Shown: one piece after another, positions 54,421 to 63,327 of the stretch
How the letters are laid out: each line of letters starts with the position of its first letter
How positions within the stretch are numbered: position 1 is the stretch's first letter
From: Xanthomonas sontii
GTDB taxonomy: Bacteria; Pseudomonadota; Gammaproteobacteria; Xanthomonadales; Xanthomonadaceae
Assembly: GCF_040529055.1 (NCBI RefSeq)
Contig: NZ_CP132342.1
Span: 186,001 to 250,000, forward strand
Direction of reading: 5' to 3'
DNA length: 64,000 bases
Notes under the pieces: generated by a model
Databases searched by the model: none
The model's input: only the letters and a program-made list of their open reading frames with translations
What the model was told of the DNA's origin: nothing
Translations under genes and position numbers: made by a program

Positions 54421-54722
54421 CGGCAAGGGCGCCGTAGCGTGCGGAGGGGGAAGGCAAGCTTGCACGATGCTGCGCCGGCGCGGACCACGGCGCGACGCGG
54501 CTTGCAGGATCGTACAAGAATTCCGTTGGATCGCGCTAACGCGCCCGCGGCGCGGGCCAGCATCCTGTGTCGGCCGGTTCCCGCACCGGCGCCGTCCCGG
54601 AACGCCCGCCCCCGCCCGCCTGTTCCGGCCGTTCGGCCCTGTCCCTTCCCCCATGCCCCTCGTCGCGCTGCCGCGTCGCCGCCAGCGTGCCATGCGGGCG
54701 ACGCAGACCGCAGGAGAGACCG
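54421..54722. other. Gene-free divergent promoter region
   Basis: 302 bp between divergent genes. It is G+C-rich with a modest A/T-richer patch at 54505-54535 (gatcgtacaagaattccg), the likely AraC-side promoter. No repeat or small gene is seen. Confidence 0.45.
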
Positions 54723-55082
54723 ATGCATCCCCATACCGAAGCCCTGGAAATCGCCACGTTCCGCCTGCTCGACTGCACCTGGCGCACCTTCCTGCGCGCC
54801 AATGCCGAGGTCGATGCCTGGCTGCAGTGCCAGCCCGGCTTCCGCTCGCGGCGCATCGCCCGCCGCCGCGATGGCAGCGTGGTCGACATGGTGCTGTGGG
54901 ACAGCGTCGCGCACGGCACCGCCTCGGCACGACGGCTGATGCGCGAACTGCAGGGCGCGGCGATCCACGCCCTGATCGATCCGGACACGGTGTCGTGGGA
55001 CATCGCCGCGGTCCAGCACGTCAGCGGCGAGGAAGGCGACACCGCGGAAGACGCCGCCGAGGCCGACAGCCTCGCGGCGTGA
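54723..55082 (+). CDS. Small soluble protein, ABM-like fold suspected
   Basis: 119 residues with a strong ribosome-binding site (aggaga, 6 nt upstream). The core (ATFRLLDCTWRTFLRANAEVDAWLQCQPGFRSRRIARRRDG, then VVDMVLWDSVAHGTASARRLM) has the beta-alpha-beta alternation of a ferredoxin-like/antibiotic monooxygenase-like domain. The last 30 residues are acidic and probably unstructured. Function unknown; the divergent AraC regulator is a possible controller. Confidence 0.65.
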   Translation: MHPHTEALEIATFRLLDCTWRTFLRANAEVDAWLQCQPGFRSRRIARRRDGSVVDMVLWDSVAHGTASARRLMRELQGAAIHALIDPDTVSWDIAAVQHVSGEEGDTAEDAAEADSLAA

Positions 55083-55112
55083 CCTGCGCGGCCGGCGCCG
55101 CGCGCGGCTGGC

Positions 55113-56033
55113 TCAGACCCAGCCGCGCCGGCGGAACCAGGCCAGCGGCAGCAGCATGCTCAGCGCGATCACACCCAGCGCCCAGTAGTAGGCGTCGTGC
55201 CATTTCAGCTCGGGCATGTGCGCGAAGTTCATGCCCCAGATGCCGACCAGCACCGTCGGCGGGATGCCCACCACCGAGGCCACCGCCATCACCTTCATCA
55301 CGTTGTTCTGGTCGACGTTGATCATGCCCAGCACGCTGTCGAGCAGGAACTCGATGCGGTCGTTCAACTGCTGCTCGAACTCGCTCAGCGTGACCAGGTC
55401 CTTGTGCAGCAGGCCGATGCGCTTGGCCGCGTCCTCGCCGAACCAGTCCGGCGCCGCATCGTCCAGATAGGTGGCCAGGCGCAGCAGGCCGTGGCCGGCG
55501 TTGTGCATGCCGCCCAGGCGCCGGCCCATGTCGCCGACGTCGTGCAGCATCCGCTCCAGGTGCCGCGACTTGTGCCGCGCATGCGGCCGGTCGAACGCCA
55601 CCCGCGTGGTCTCAGTGATCTGCGCCTCCAGCGCCTCCAGGCGATCGGCCAGGCGCCCGACCAATTGATCGAGCAGACGCAGCAGCAGGTCGTCGCTGCT
55701 ACGACAGGGGCTGTGCTGCAACTGCGCGGCCACCGCGTCCAGCGAGGCCATCGGCTGCTCGCGCTGGGTCACCAGCACCCGCGGCGACACCGCGAAACCG
55801 AGCGGCGCGGTCGGCCCGTCCTCGTCCTGGAAGCGCGGCACGTTGAGGAACAGCACCTCGCCTTCCATCCGCACCCGGCTGCTGAACTCGATCTCGCCGA
55901 TGGCCGCGCGCGTCGGCACCGCGAAACCGACCTTCTCGTCGACCTCGGCCAGCTCCGCCTCGCTCGGCCGGCACAGGTCCACCCAGCACACCGGCGTATC
56001 GGAGGTACCGCCGAGGCGATGGATGGTGATCAT
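55113..56033 (-). CDS. CorA/ZntB-type metal ion channel
   Basis: 306 residues. A long N-terminal cytoplasmic domain with coiled-coil-like helices (RLEALEAQITETTRVAFDRPHARHKSRHLERML region) and two C-terminal TM helices. The GMN selectivity motif is intact in VLVGIWGMNFAHMPELKWHDAYYW. CorA-family pentamers carry Mg2+, Co2+, Zn2+ or similar. The N-terminus resembles ZntB more than CorA. It lies 78 bp before the convergent-running permease start region and is probably transcribed alone. Confidence 0.92.
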   Translation of the reverse strand: MITIHRLGGTSDTPVCWVDLCRPSEAELAEVDEKVGFAVPTRAAIGEIEFSSRVRMEGEVLFLNVPRFQDEDGPTAPLGFAVSPRVLVTQREQPMASLDAVAAQLQHSPCRSSDDLLLRLLDQLVGRLADRLEALEAQITETTRVAFDRPHARHKSRHLERMLHDVGDMGRRLGGMHNAGHGLLRLATYLDDAAPDWFGEDAAKRIGLLHKDLVTLSEFEQQLNDRIEFLLDSVLGMINVDQNNVMKVMAVASVVGIPPTVLVGIWGMNFAHMPELKWHDAYYWALGVIALSMLLPLAWFRRRGWV

Positions 56034-56111
56034 CGGGACAGGCTCGCGCAGGAAAGGCCGCGAGCATCCGTCAGCGCGCGCGGAGCGTCAACGCCGGCCG
56101 CGCGCACCGGT

Positions 56112-57482
56112 TCAGGCGCTGCGGCGCTTCAACGCGTAGCCCACGCCCAGCAGCAGGAACCACACCGGGCTGGCGAACAGCGCCTGGCGGGTGTCGGCCT
56201 GCAGGGTCAGCAGCGCCAGCACGAAGGCGAAGAACGCCAGGCACACGTAGCACATGACCACCCCGCCAGGCATCTTGAACGCGGAGGCCGCATGCAGCTG
56301 CGGGCGCTTGCGCCGGTAGGCGATGTAGGCGCACAGGATCAGCGACCAGACGAACATGAACAGCACCGCGGCCAGGGTGGTGACCAGGGTGAAGGCGGTG
56401 ACCAGGTTCGGGATCAGGTACATCAGCACGGTGCCGCCGAGCAGGCATGCGCAGGAGAACAGCAGCCCGCGCGCCGGCACCGCCGCGCGCGAGAGCCGGG
56501 CGAAGCCGCGCGGCGCGTGGCGCTCCTCGGCCAGGCCGTAGAGCATGCGGCTGGTGGAGAAGATGCCGCTGTTGGCCGAGGACGTGGCCGAGGTCAACAC
56601 CACGAAGTTGATCAGGCTGGCCGCGGCCGGCACGCCGGCCAGCACGAACAGCTCCACGAACGGGCTCTTGCCCGGCACCACCTCGCGCCACGGCGTCACC
56701 GCCATGATCGCGACCAGCGCCAGCACGTAGAACACCAGGATGCGCACCGGGATCGAGTTGATCGCCTTGGGCAGGTTGCGGCGCGGGTCGGCGGTCTCGG
56801 CGGCGGTGGTGCCGACCAGTTCGATGCCGACGAAGGCGAACACCGCGATCTGGAACCCGGCGAAGAACCCGCCCAGCCCCATCGGGAACATGCCGCCGTC
56901 GTTCCACAGGTTGGCCAGCGAGGCCACGTGCCCGGACGGCGACTGGAAGCCCCAGGCGACCAGCCCGGCGCCGGTGAGGATCAGCGCGCAGATCGCCACG
57001 ATCTTGATCAGCGCGAACCAGAATTCCATTTCGCCGAACAACTTCACCGTCACCAGGTTCAGCCCCAGCAGCAACAGCACGCACAGCATCGCCGGGATCC
57101 ACGGCGCCAGCGTCGGGAACCAGAACTGCGCGTAGGCGGCGATCGCGATCACGTCGGCGATGGCGGTGATGATCCAGCAGAACCAGTAGGTCCAGCCGCA
57201 GAAGAACCCGGCCCAGGGCCCCAGCAGATCGGTGGAGAAGTCGATGAACGACTTGTACTCCAGGTTAGACAGCAGCAGCTCGCCCATCGCGCGCATCACG
57301 AAGAACAGCATCACGCCGATGATCAGGTACACGAACAGGATCGACGGCCCAGCCAGGCTGATGGTCTTGCCCGAGCCCATGAACAGGCCGGTGCCGATCG
57401 CTCCGCCGATCGCGATCAACTGCAGGTGGCGGTTGGACAGGCTGCGCTGCAGGTGGTCGGGCTGGGCGGACGGATCGGTCAT
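56112..57482 (-). CDS. Amino-acid permease, CycA/AAT-type
   Basis: 456 residues, about 12 TM helices. LQLIAIGGAIGTGLFMGSGKTI is the first-helix signature of the AAT group, and FAFVGIELVGTTAAETADPRRNLPKAI follows; both agree with D-Ala/Gly/D-Ser/L-Ala carriers (CycA group) and relatives. The ATG at 57482 (MTDPSAQPDHLQRSLSNRH) is preferred over one 33 bp upstream because the conserved HLQRSLSNRH begins shortly after it. It imports neutral amino acids with protons; exact specificity is uncertain. Confidence 0.9.
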   Translation of the reverse strand: MTDPSAQPDHLQRSLSNRHLQLIAIGGAIGTGLFMGSGKTISLAGPSILFVYLIIGVMLFFVMRAMGELLLSNLEYKSFIDFSTDLLGPWAGFFCGWTYWFCWIITAIADVIAIAAYAQFWFPTLAPWIPAMLCVLLLLGLNLVTVKLFGEMEFWFALIKIVAICALILTGAGLVAWGFQSPSGHVASLANLWNDGGMFPMGLGGFFAGFQIAVFAFVGIELVGTTAAETADPRRNLPKAINSIPVRILVFYVLALVAIMAVTPWREVVPGKSPFVELFVLAGVPAAASLINFVVLTSATSSANSGIFSTSRMLYGLAEERHAPRGFARLSRAAVPARGLLFSCACLLGGTVLMYLIPNLVTAFTLVTTLAAVLFMFVWSLILCAYIAYRRKRPQLHAASAFKMPGGVVMCYVCLAFFAFVLALLTLQADTRQALFASPVWFLLLGVGYALKRRSA

Positions 57483-57619
57483 GGGCGCAGGCCATCGCGA
57501 GGGATTAGCCTGCAAACATAGAAGATGGCGGCAGCGCGCGCCAGCCAGGCGTGCGCCGGGTGGCGCCCGCGGCGGCGCGGACGACGCCGCAGGCCGCCGG
57601 GACGCCGAGCGCCGCCGAC

Positions 57620-57976
57620 TCAGGCCAGCGCGCCGCCCTGGCCGATCGCGACGAAGCTGAAATCGCGATCGGACTGGTTGCCGCCGCCATCGCCTGTCTT
57701 CAGCAGCACCTGGCCCGCGTCCAGGCGGATGATCACCGCGTTGTCGCAGGTGCTGCCGTCACCCGGGTAGATCTGGGTGACCGAGACGCCGTCCAGCGCC
57801 TGGAACGGCGGCTGGAAGCTCACCAGGTAGTGGCCGGTGCTCACATGCGCCACCGTGTACCCCGCGCCGTTGCGGACCGCACCGTCCGCGCCGACCACGC
57901 CTGCCACCACCCGCACACCCGCCGCGCCCGTATGGGCGGCGGCGTCGAGCAACTGCCCCATCGCATTGTTCGTCAT
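57620..57976 (-). CDS. Small C1q/tail-fibre-like beta-sandwich protein
   Basis: 118 residues without signal peptide. The run GVVGADGAVRNGAGYTVAHV, GHYLVSFQPPFQALDGVSVT and DFSFVAIGQGG matches the repeat seen at the ends of phage tail fibres and related C1q-like trimeric proteins (G-x-V-NADG-x-I...GTG-x-Y-x-V-x-F...F-x-F-x-A-x-G). As a stand-alone gene it may be a prophage remnant or an adapted lectin-like protein. No phage gene is adjacent. Confidence 0.65.
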   Translation of the reverse strand: MTNNAMGQLLDAAAHTGAAGVRVVAGVVGADGAVRNGAGYTVAHVSTGHYLVSFQPPFQALDGVSVTQIYPGDGSTCDNAVIIRLDAGQVLLKTGDGGGNQSDRDFSFVAIGQGGALA

Positions 57977-58161
57977 GCCGTTCTCCGATCTTGATAAGGA
58001 AAGTCCGATGGCGCGGCAACCGCTGCGCTCCCTCGCGGCCACGCGCCGCTGCCCTGCCTCGTCCGTGAGCCGGCAGCATCGCCGCGCTGCGTGGGCGGCC
58101 GTGTCGGCGATTTCCTGATCGGCGCCGGTGCGGCGACCGAGATCGGCTCAGGCGGCCGCGC

Positions 58162-59040
58162 TCACACCAATTTGGTGCGCCGCCACCACCGCGTGACCTT
58201 CTCCTCGCGCACCAGGGTGAATAGCCCGGCGCCCAGGATCAGCGCGATACCCACCGCCATCGGCCAGTCCAAGTGATCGTGGAACAGCCAGTAGCCGAAG
58301 CCGATCGCCCACAGCATCTGGCTGTACTGGGTCGGCGCCACCGCGCTGATCGGCGCCGACCGCGAGGCGTACATCATGAAGATCGCGGCCAGGCCGGCGA
58401 GCAGGCCGTAGCCGGCCAGCAGGATCCATTGCTGCCAGGTCGGCCAGACGAAGGTCGGCAGCATCAGCAGGCCGCCCATCAGCAGCGGGCCGAGCACGCC
58501 GGCGCCGTACAGGGTCAGGCGCTTCTCGCCGGGCCCGGCCATGCGCAGGCTGATCACCGAAACCGCCCCGACCAAGCCGCAGACGATCGCCGCGACATGG
58601 CCCTGGCCCAGGTGCCGGAAGCCCGGCCGCAGCACCACCAGCACCCCGATGAAGCCGACGATCACCGCAAGCCAGCGCCGCCAGCGCACCTCCTCCTTGA
58701 GCAGCAGCACCGACAGCACGGTGACGAAGATCGGCATCAGGAAGATCAGCGCGAACGCCTCGGCCATCGGCAGCAAGGTGAACGCAGTGACCGCGGACAG
58801 ATTGCCGGCCGCGCCGGTGAACGCGCGCAGCAGCCAGATGCTGGGCCGCTGCGCCACCACCACTTCGCGCCAGCGATCGCCCGGCTTCTTCAGGAACGGC
58901 AGCGCGGCGAGCATCAGCAGCGCCCCGAAGAACACCACCTCGTAGGCCGGCAGCGACCCCTCCAGCCCCTTCACGAAGGCGTCGCTTATCGAGTAGGCGG
59001 CGTAACAGGCGAAACCGAGCAGCACACCCTTGAGCATCAT
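58162..59040 (-). CDS. EamA/DMT-superfamily transporter
   Basis: 292 residues with ten TM helices in two EamA halves: FACYAAYSISDAFVKGLEG and AEAFALIFLMPIFVTVLSVLLLKEEVRW in the first, CGLVGAVSVISLRMAG and TQYSQMLWAIGFGYWLFHD in the second. The conserved Pro in LMPIF and the KE(E) of LLLKEEV are present. It exports metabolites or takes up drug-like substrates; none can be assigned. Two consecutive ATGs open the frame. Confidence 0.9.
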   Translation of the reverse strand: MMLKGVLLGFACYAAYSISDAFVKGLEGSLPAYEVVFFGALLMLAALPFLKKPGDRWREVVVAQRPSIWLLRAFTGAAGNLSAVTAFTLLPMAEAFALIFLMPIFVTVLSVLLLKEEVRWRRWLAVIVGFIGVLVVLRPGFRHLGQGHVAAIVCGLVGAVSVISLRMAGPGEKRLTLYGAGVLGPLLMGGLLMLPTFVWPTWQQWILLAGYGLLAGLAAIFMMYASRSAPISAVAPTQYSQMLWAIGFGYWLFHDHLDWPMAVGIALILGAGLFTLVREEKVTRWWRRTKLV

Positions 59041-59329
59041 GAGCCTCTTGCGATCGAACGACGGCCCATACCGGGCACACGGGAACTGGCGCCCATTATG
59101 CGGGGGGAACGGAAGCAGCGACCGCGCGAACCGTCCAAGACACAACAAATTCTTAAGCAATGCGTTGCTATAAGCCTCAGCGCAACCAAGGGTGCGCTCG
59201 CGGTTGCATCCAGGGAGCGGGAGTTGCCTCCGTGTCAGGACGACGCGAACCCAAGACCGCCTCGTCGGCCTCCCTGCTGCCTTGAACCCGATCGCAACGC
59301 GTCCGTTGCATGCAGCCAGAGACCGCCCG

Positions 59330-60028
59330 ATGCCATCACTGTCACGTTGTCTGCCTTTCCTCCTTGCGGCAAGCCTGATCGGCTGCCAACCGTCCGCGCA
59401 AACCACGCCGGCCGACCACGCCGCCAACGGCGGCACGGACTCGCCCTCCCCTGCTGCAGCGACCACCAAGGCGCCCGCTTCGCCGGCGGCGTCGCTTTCA
59501 GGGGAGGCATCCCTGCAACCCTTGCTCAAGCCGGGAGACCAGATACTCGCCTTCAAACAGCACGACCTGACCGGCAACGGCGGGACCGATGCCGTCGCCA
59601 TCGTCCGCCACGCCAATGCCGATGCATCAGGCAATACCTGCGAGCTGCTGGTCCTGCAACAGGCGAATGCGGCATGGAACGTGGCCGACCGTAGCCCGCA
59701 AGCGGTCGACTGCCTCTACAACGATGTGGCGCGCAACGCGAAGCGCCTGGACGACAACCTGAGCCTGAAGCCGCAGGAAATCGTCTACGTCAACCAGCAG
59801 ACGCGCAGCAATGTCACCTACACGTTGAAGTACGACCCGGCCAAGAAAGCCTGGTATCTGGCGGAAGCGAGCAGCACGGCACCGGCAGAGAATCCGCAGA
59901 GCGGCGCGATGGACGTCTTCCGCGGAACCGCCAGCTATCCGGCGGACTTCGCATGGACCCCGATCTCGCAGATCGATCCAGAAAAACTGCAGGACGCCAT
60001 GGACAAGCACCGCGCCGTCGTCCAGTAA
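59330..60028 (+). CDS. Periplasmic lipoprotein, candidate immunity protein of the downstream effector
   Basis: 232 residues. Lipobox ending in C19 (LLAASLIGC), then a Thr/Ser/Pro/Ala-rich linker to about 60. The folded part opens with a calcium-loop-like HDLTGNGGTDAVAI (D-x-x-G-N-G-x-x-D) and continues with NTCELLVLQQ, YVNQQTRSNVTYTLKYD. Lipoprotein plus Ca-loop, placed directly upstream of a GH19-PGB-XVIPCD gene (20 bp gap), is the arrangement of XAC2610/XAC2609, where the lipoprotein blocks the lysozyme-like effector. Homology to XAC2610 is inferred from layout and the Ca loop, not aligned. Confidence 0.75.
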   Translation: MPSLSRCLPFLLAASLIGCQPSAQTTPADHAANGGTDSPSPAAATTKAPASPAASLSGEASLQPLLKPGDQILAFKQHDLTGNGGTDAVAIVRHANADASGNTCELLVLQQANAAWNVADRSPQAVDCLYNDVARNAKRLDDNLSLKPQEIVYVNQQTRSNVTYTLKYDPAKKAWYLAEASSTAPAENPQSGAMDVFRGTASYPADFAWTPISQIDPEKLQDAMDKHRAVVQ

Positions 60029-60048
60029 TTGATTCCAAGGAGAGAACC

Positions 60049-61245
60049 ATGCCCCGTTTCAACGAAAGCTCGGCACTGCTGCTCAAGACTGCGGTCGATT
60101 CCGGCATCACCTCGCCGACGGAACTGGCCAACCTGATGGGAAACGCCGCCGTCGAAACCGGCCACTTTCGGCGCATGCACGAGAACCTGGGCTATACCTC
60201 GGCCGACAGCGTGATCGCCGCGGTCTCCTCGGCCGATGACCGCTTCACCCGCAAGCAGGTGGAGGACGCCGTCGCCAGCCGCGATCCGCAGCGCATTGCC
60301 ACCGTGATGTACGAAAACCGCGCCGATCTCGGCAATACCGAACCCGGCGACGGCTGGCGGTTTCATGGCCGCGGCTATCTGCAGTACACCGGCCGCGACA
60401 ACTACGAGCGCTACGGCCAGCGCTTCAATGTCGATCTCGCCAAGAACCCGGACCTGGCGGCCGAACCGCAGACGGCGGCCAATCTCGCGGTGGCGTATTG
60501 GCGGGATCGCGTGCCGGAGAACCTGCGCGACAACGCCCGTGCAGCGGGCCGCATCATCAATGGTGGCGACAACGGTGCCAACGAACGCGTGCAGGCCGCG
60601 AACCAATGGGCCCAGACCATCACGCCCGAACTGGTCGCCGACATCCAGAGCGGCAAGGTCTCGCTGCAGCAGTTGGCCAGCATGGGTGGGGATGAGCGCA
60701 ACCAGCAAACCCGGGCACTGCAGGAACAGTTGGCTGAGCTGGGCTACCATGGCGCCGACGGCAAGCCGTTGAAGCCGGATGGCGACTTCGGACGCAATAC
60801 GCGCCATGCCCTGAAAGAGTTTCAGCGCGCGCATGGCCTGGATGACGATGCCGTGGTCGGACGCGACACACGGACGGCCCTGGCCGAGGCCAAGCGTTCG
60901 CCGCTGGTCTCCGAAGCCACACACGCCGACCATCCGTTCTTCAACGCGTTGCGCGAACGCATGCCCCGCGCCACCGACGCGCAAGTCGCGCACACCTTGC
61001 AAGCGGCCAAGGCCGAGGGCATCCAGGGCCCGCAGCAACTGCAGGCGGTCACGGTGCAGGACAAGGTTGCGTTCGTCGCCGGCAACACACCAGGATTTCG
61101 TACGCGTGTCGATCTGGACCAGGCGCCGACGCTGCAGGAAAGCACCCGCCAGGTGGATGCGCAGAATCAACAGCGCGATCAAGCATTGCAGCAGCCAGCC
61201 CCGCAGCAGGAACCTGCGCAGGCACGCGGTGGCATGGCGCATTGA
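60049..61245 (+). CDS. GH19 lysozyme-like type IV secretion effector with XVIPCD tail
   Basis: 398 residues without signal peptide. GH19 catalytic domain about 1-190 with two Glu, E36 (VETGHF) and E45 (HENLGYT), and the RGYLQYTGRDNYERYG substrate segment; peptidoglycan-binding domain about 225-290 (LQEQLAELGYHG, DGDFGRNTRHALKEFQ); and a C-terminal segment about 295-398 (HADHPFFNALRERMP, ...QVAHTLQAAKAEGI, VQDKVAFVAGNTPGFR, Gln-rich tail) that fits the XVIPCD, the T4SS recognition domain of Xanthomonadales effectors. It should be injected into rival bacteria and cleave their wall. SD aaggag precedes the ATG. Confidence 0.88.
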   Translation: MPRFNESSALLLKTAVDSGITSPTELANLMGNAAVETGHFRRMHENLGYTSADSVIAAVSSADDRFTRKQVEDAVASRDPQRIATVMYENRADLGNTEPGDGWRFHGRGYLQYTGRDNYERYGQRFNVDLAKNPDLAAEPQTAANLAVAYWRDRVPENLRDNARAAGRIINGGDNGANERVQAANQWAQTITPELVADIQSGKVSLQQLASMGGDERNQQTRALQEQLAELGYHGADGKPLKPDGDFGRNTRHALKEFQRAHGLDDDAVVGRDTRTALAEAKRSPLVSEATHADHPFFNALRERMPRATDAQVAHTLQAAKAEGIQGPQQLQAVTVQDKVAFVAGNTPGFRTRVDLDQAPTLQESTRQVDAQNQQRDQALQQPAPQQEPAQARGGMAH

Positions 61246-61463
61246 GCGAAGCTGCCGCGTTGCTCGCGCAGCGCGCGGCACGTCGGTCCCGGTGGGATGT
61301 GCACCGGAGAGCAAAGCGCTTCTGCCGGAGTAGCGCTTTGGTCCGGCGCCGCAATGCTGCCGATGCGTTTCGCATTTAGCGACGGCAACTGCGGCGCTTG
61401 CCCGTCGCAGTCATCCCCTCTCGGCGCCGCGTCGGTTACGATGCGCTCCCGCATCCGAGCCCC

Positions 61464-62330
61464 ATGCCGCGCCCTGCCGCCGGCAGATCCCCCGTGACCC
61501 GCTATTCCGGCCCCCTGCTCACCCGTCCGCTCGCCGCCGCGCTGCTCGCCGCGCGCGATGCCGGCGCCGCCACCTGGTCCGGCTCGCTCGACCTGGAGCG
61601 CAGCCAAGGCCAGGCGTTGCTTGGCGCTGAAAGCTGGCAGTGGCAGGGACACGACTATCCCTATCCGGGCAAGCTCAAGGACCGCACGCTGTACTACTGG
61701 GACGGCGAGGACTTCGCCGCGGTGTCGCGCTTCGGCGGTGCGCTGATCAAGCTGGTGCCGACCGAGTGGGGCGCGCCGACCTTCGAGATCGATGGCATCA
61801 AGATGCTGCCCAGCGCGCAGCTGTCGCCGTTCGAGGACGCGCGGCGCAAGGTGGCGCTGGTGGAACCGCGCGGCAAGCAGGTGCTCGATACCTGCGGCGG
61901 CCTCGGCTATTTCGCCGCCTGCGCGCTGGAGGCCGGCGTGGCACGCCTGCACTCGTTCGAAAAGAACGCCGACGTGCTGTGGCTGCGCACGCTCAATCCG
62001 TGGTCGCCGGATCCGGCCACCAGCGATGGTCGCCTGCAACTGACCCATGGCGATGTCGGCGCTGCCATCGGCGGCATCGCCGACGCGTCGATGGACGCGA
62101 TCCTGCACGACCCGCCACGCTTCGGCATCGCCGGCGAACTCTACGCGCAAACCTTCTACGACCAACTCGCGCGGGTGCTGCGCCGCGGCGGCCGGCTGTT
62201 CCACTACACCGGCAGCCCGAACAAACTCACCAGCGGGCGCGACGTGCCGCGCGAGGTGGCCAGGCGCCTGGAGAAGGCCGGCTTCGCCGCGCAACTGGCC
62301 CTGGACGGCGTCCTGGGCACGCGCCGCTGA
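61464..62330 (+). CDS. Class I SAM-dependent methyltransferase (COG2521-like)
   Basis: 288 residues. SAM-binding motif I is VLDTCGGLGYFAACAL, acidic motif II lies in LHSFEKNADVLWL, and motif IV is DAILHDPPRFGIAGELY, with the DPPR form typical of nucleic-acid or small-molecule methyltransferases. N-terminal segments GALIKLVPTEWGAPTFEIDGIKMLPSAQLSPFEDAR resemble the predicted archaeal-type methyltransferases of COG2521. Target unknown. ATG at 61464 is used; an in-frame GTG at 61494 (VTRYSGPLLTRPL) is a credible alternative because family similarity begins there. Confidence 0.85.
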   Translation: MPRPAAGRSPVTRYSGPLLTRPLAAALLAARDAGAATWSGSLDLERSQGQALLGAESWQWQGHDYPYPGKLKDRTLYYWDGEDFAAVSRFGGALIKLVPTEWGAPTFEIDGIKMLPSAQLSPFEDARRKVALVEPRGKQVLDTCGGLGYFAACALEAGVARLHSFEKNADVLWLRTLNPWSPDPATSDGRLQLTHGDVGAAIGGIADASMDAILHDPPRFGIAGELYAQTFYDQLARVLRRGGRLFHYTGSPNKLTSGRDVPREVARRLEKAGFAAQLALDGVLGTRR

Positions 62331-62349
62331 GGCGATCGCCTCCGCCGCA

Positions 62350-63243
62350 TCAGATCGACGCGAGAATGTGCTCGCGCAACCAGCGGTGCGCCGGATCGCG
62401 GTGCACGCGCTCGTGCCAGAGCATGGCCATCTCGTAGCCGGGTAGTTCCAGCGGTGGCGCGCACACCCGCAGGCCGGGCTGATCGCGCACCAGGCGCTCG
62501 GGCAGCATCGCCACCAGGTCGCTGCGCTGGAGCGCGGAGACCACGAACTGGAAGTGCGGCACCGACAGCACCACCCGGCGCTGCAGGCCATGCGCGCGCA
62601 GCGCGGCATCGGTGACGCCGCTGAAACCGCCACCATCGGGCGAGACGATGACGTGTTCGAGCGCGCAGAACTGCGCCAGACTCGGCCGTCGTCGCAACCG
62701 CGGATGGCCGGCCCGACCGACCAGCACGTAGTGTTCGGCGAACAGCGTGCGCCGGCGCAGGCCGGGCGGTGCGTCGGCGACGGTGTGCAGGGCCAGGTCG
62801 ATCTGGCCCTGTTCGGCCTGCTGCGCGATCGACGGCGGCGACAGCTGCAGCACCGCCAACGCTGTACCCGGCGCCACCCGGCGCAAAGCGGCGATCGCCG
62901 GCAGCAGCACGGTGGAGGCGCCGTAGTCGCTGGCCGCCACCCGCCACAGCGTCTGCGCGCGCGACGGATCGAACGGCGCGTCCGGCGCCACCGCCTGCTG
63001 CAGTGCCTGCAAGGCCTCGCGCAACGGGACGCGCAGCGCGTCGGCGCGTGCGGTGGGGCGCATGCCGCGCGGCCCCGGCAGCAGCAACGGATCGCCCAGC
63101 GCTTCGCGCAACTTGGCCAGGTGCACGCTGACCGAGGGCTGCGACAGATGCAGGCGCGCCGCGGCGCGGGTCACGTTGTGCGTGTCGAGCAACGTGTCCA
63201 GGGTCAGCAGCAGATTGAGGTCCAGGCGCCGCAAATCAACCAT
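62350..63243 (-). CDS. LysR-family transcriptional regulator
   Basis: 297 residues: DNA-binding domain DLNLLLTLDTLLDTHNVTRAAARLHLSQPSVSVHLAKLREAL (NodD/NagR-like subgroup) and a substrate-binding domain (VAASDYGASTVLLPAIAAL, PHFQFVVSALQRSDLVAMLPERLV). It is divergent from the quinone reductase at 63328 across 84 bp, where gactatcaaggcaattcatttccactatag forms an A/T-rich promoter. It probably controls that gene. The ATG at 63243 is the family start; one 18 bp upstream is also in frame. Confidence 0.92.
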   Translation of the reverse strand: MVDLRRLDLNLLLTLDTLLDTHNVTRAAARLHLSQPSVSVHLAKLREALGDPLLLPGPRGMRPTARADALRVPLREALQALQQAVAPDAPFDPSRAQTLWRVAASDYGASTVLLPAIAALRRVAPGTALAVLQLSPPSIAQQAEQGQIDLALHTVADAPPGLRRRTLFAEHYVLVGRAGHPRLRRRPSLAQFCALEHVIVSPDGGGFSGVTDAALRAHGLQRRVVLSVPHFQFVVSALQRSDLVAMLPERLVRDQPGLRVCAPPLELPGYEMAMLWHERVHRDPAHRWLREHILASI

Positions 63244-63327
63244 GGCAATAGCGACTATCAAGGCAATTCATTTCCACTATAGCGAAGCGCGGCCTAGCGT
63301 GGAGACCTTCCCTCATCGAGAACCCGC

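Noticed and set aside
57620..57976. Prophage
   Set aside because: One tail-like motif protein without any capsid, integrase, terminase or holin gene does not make a prophage.
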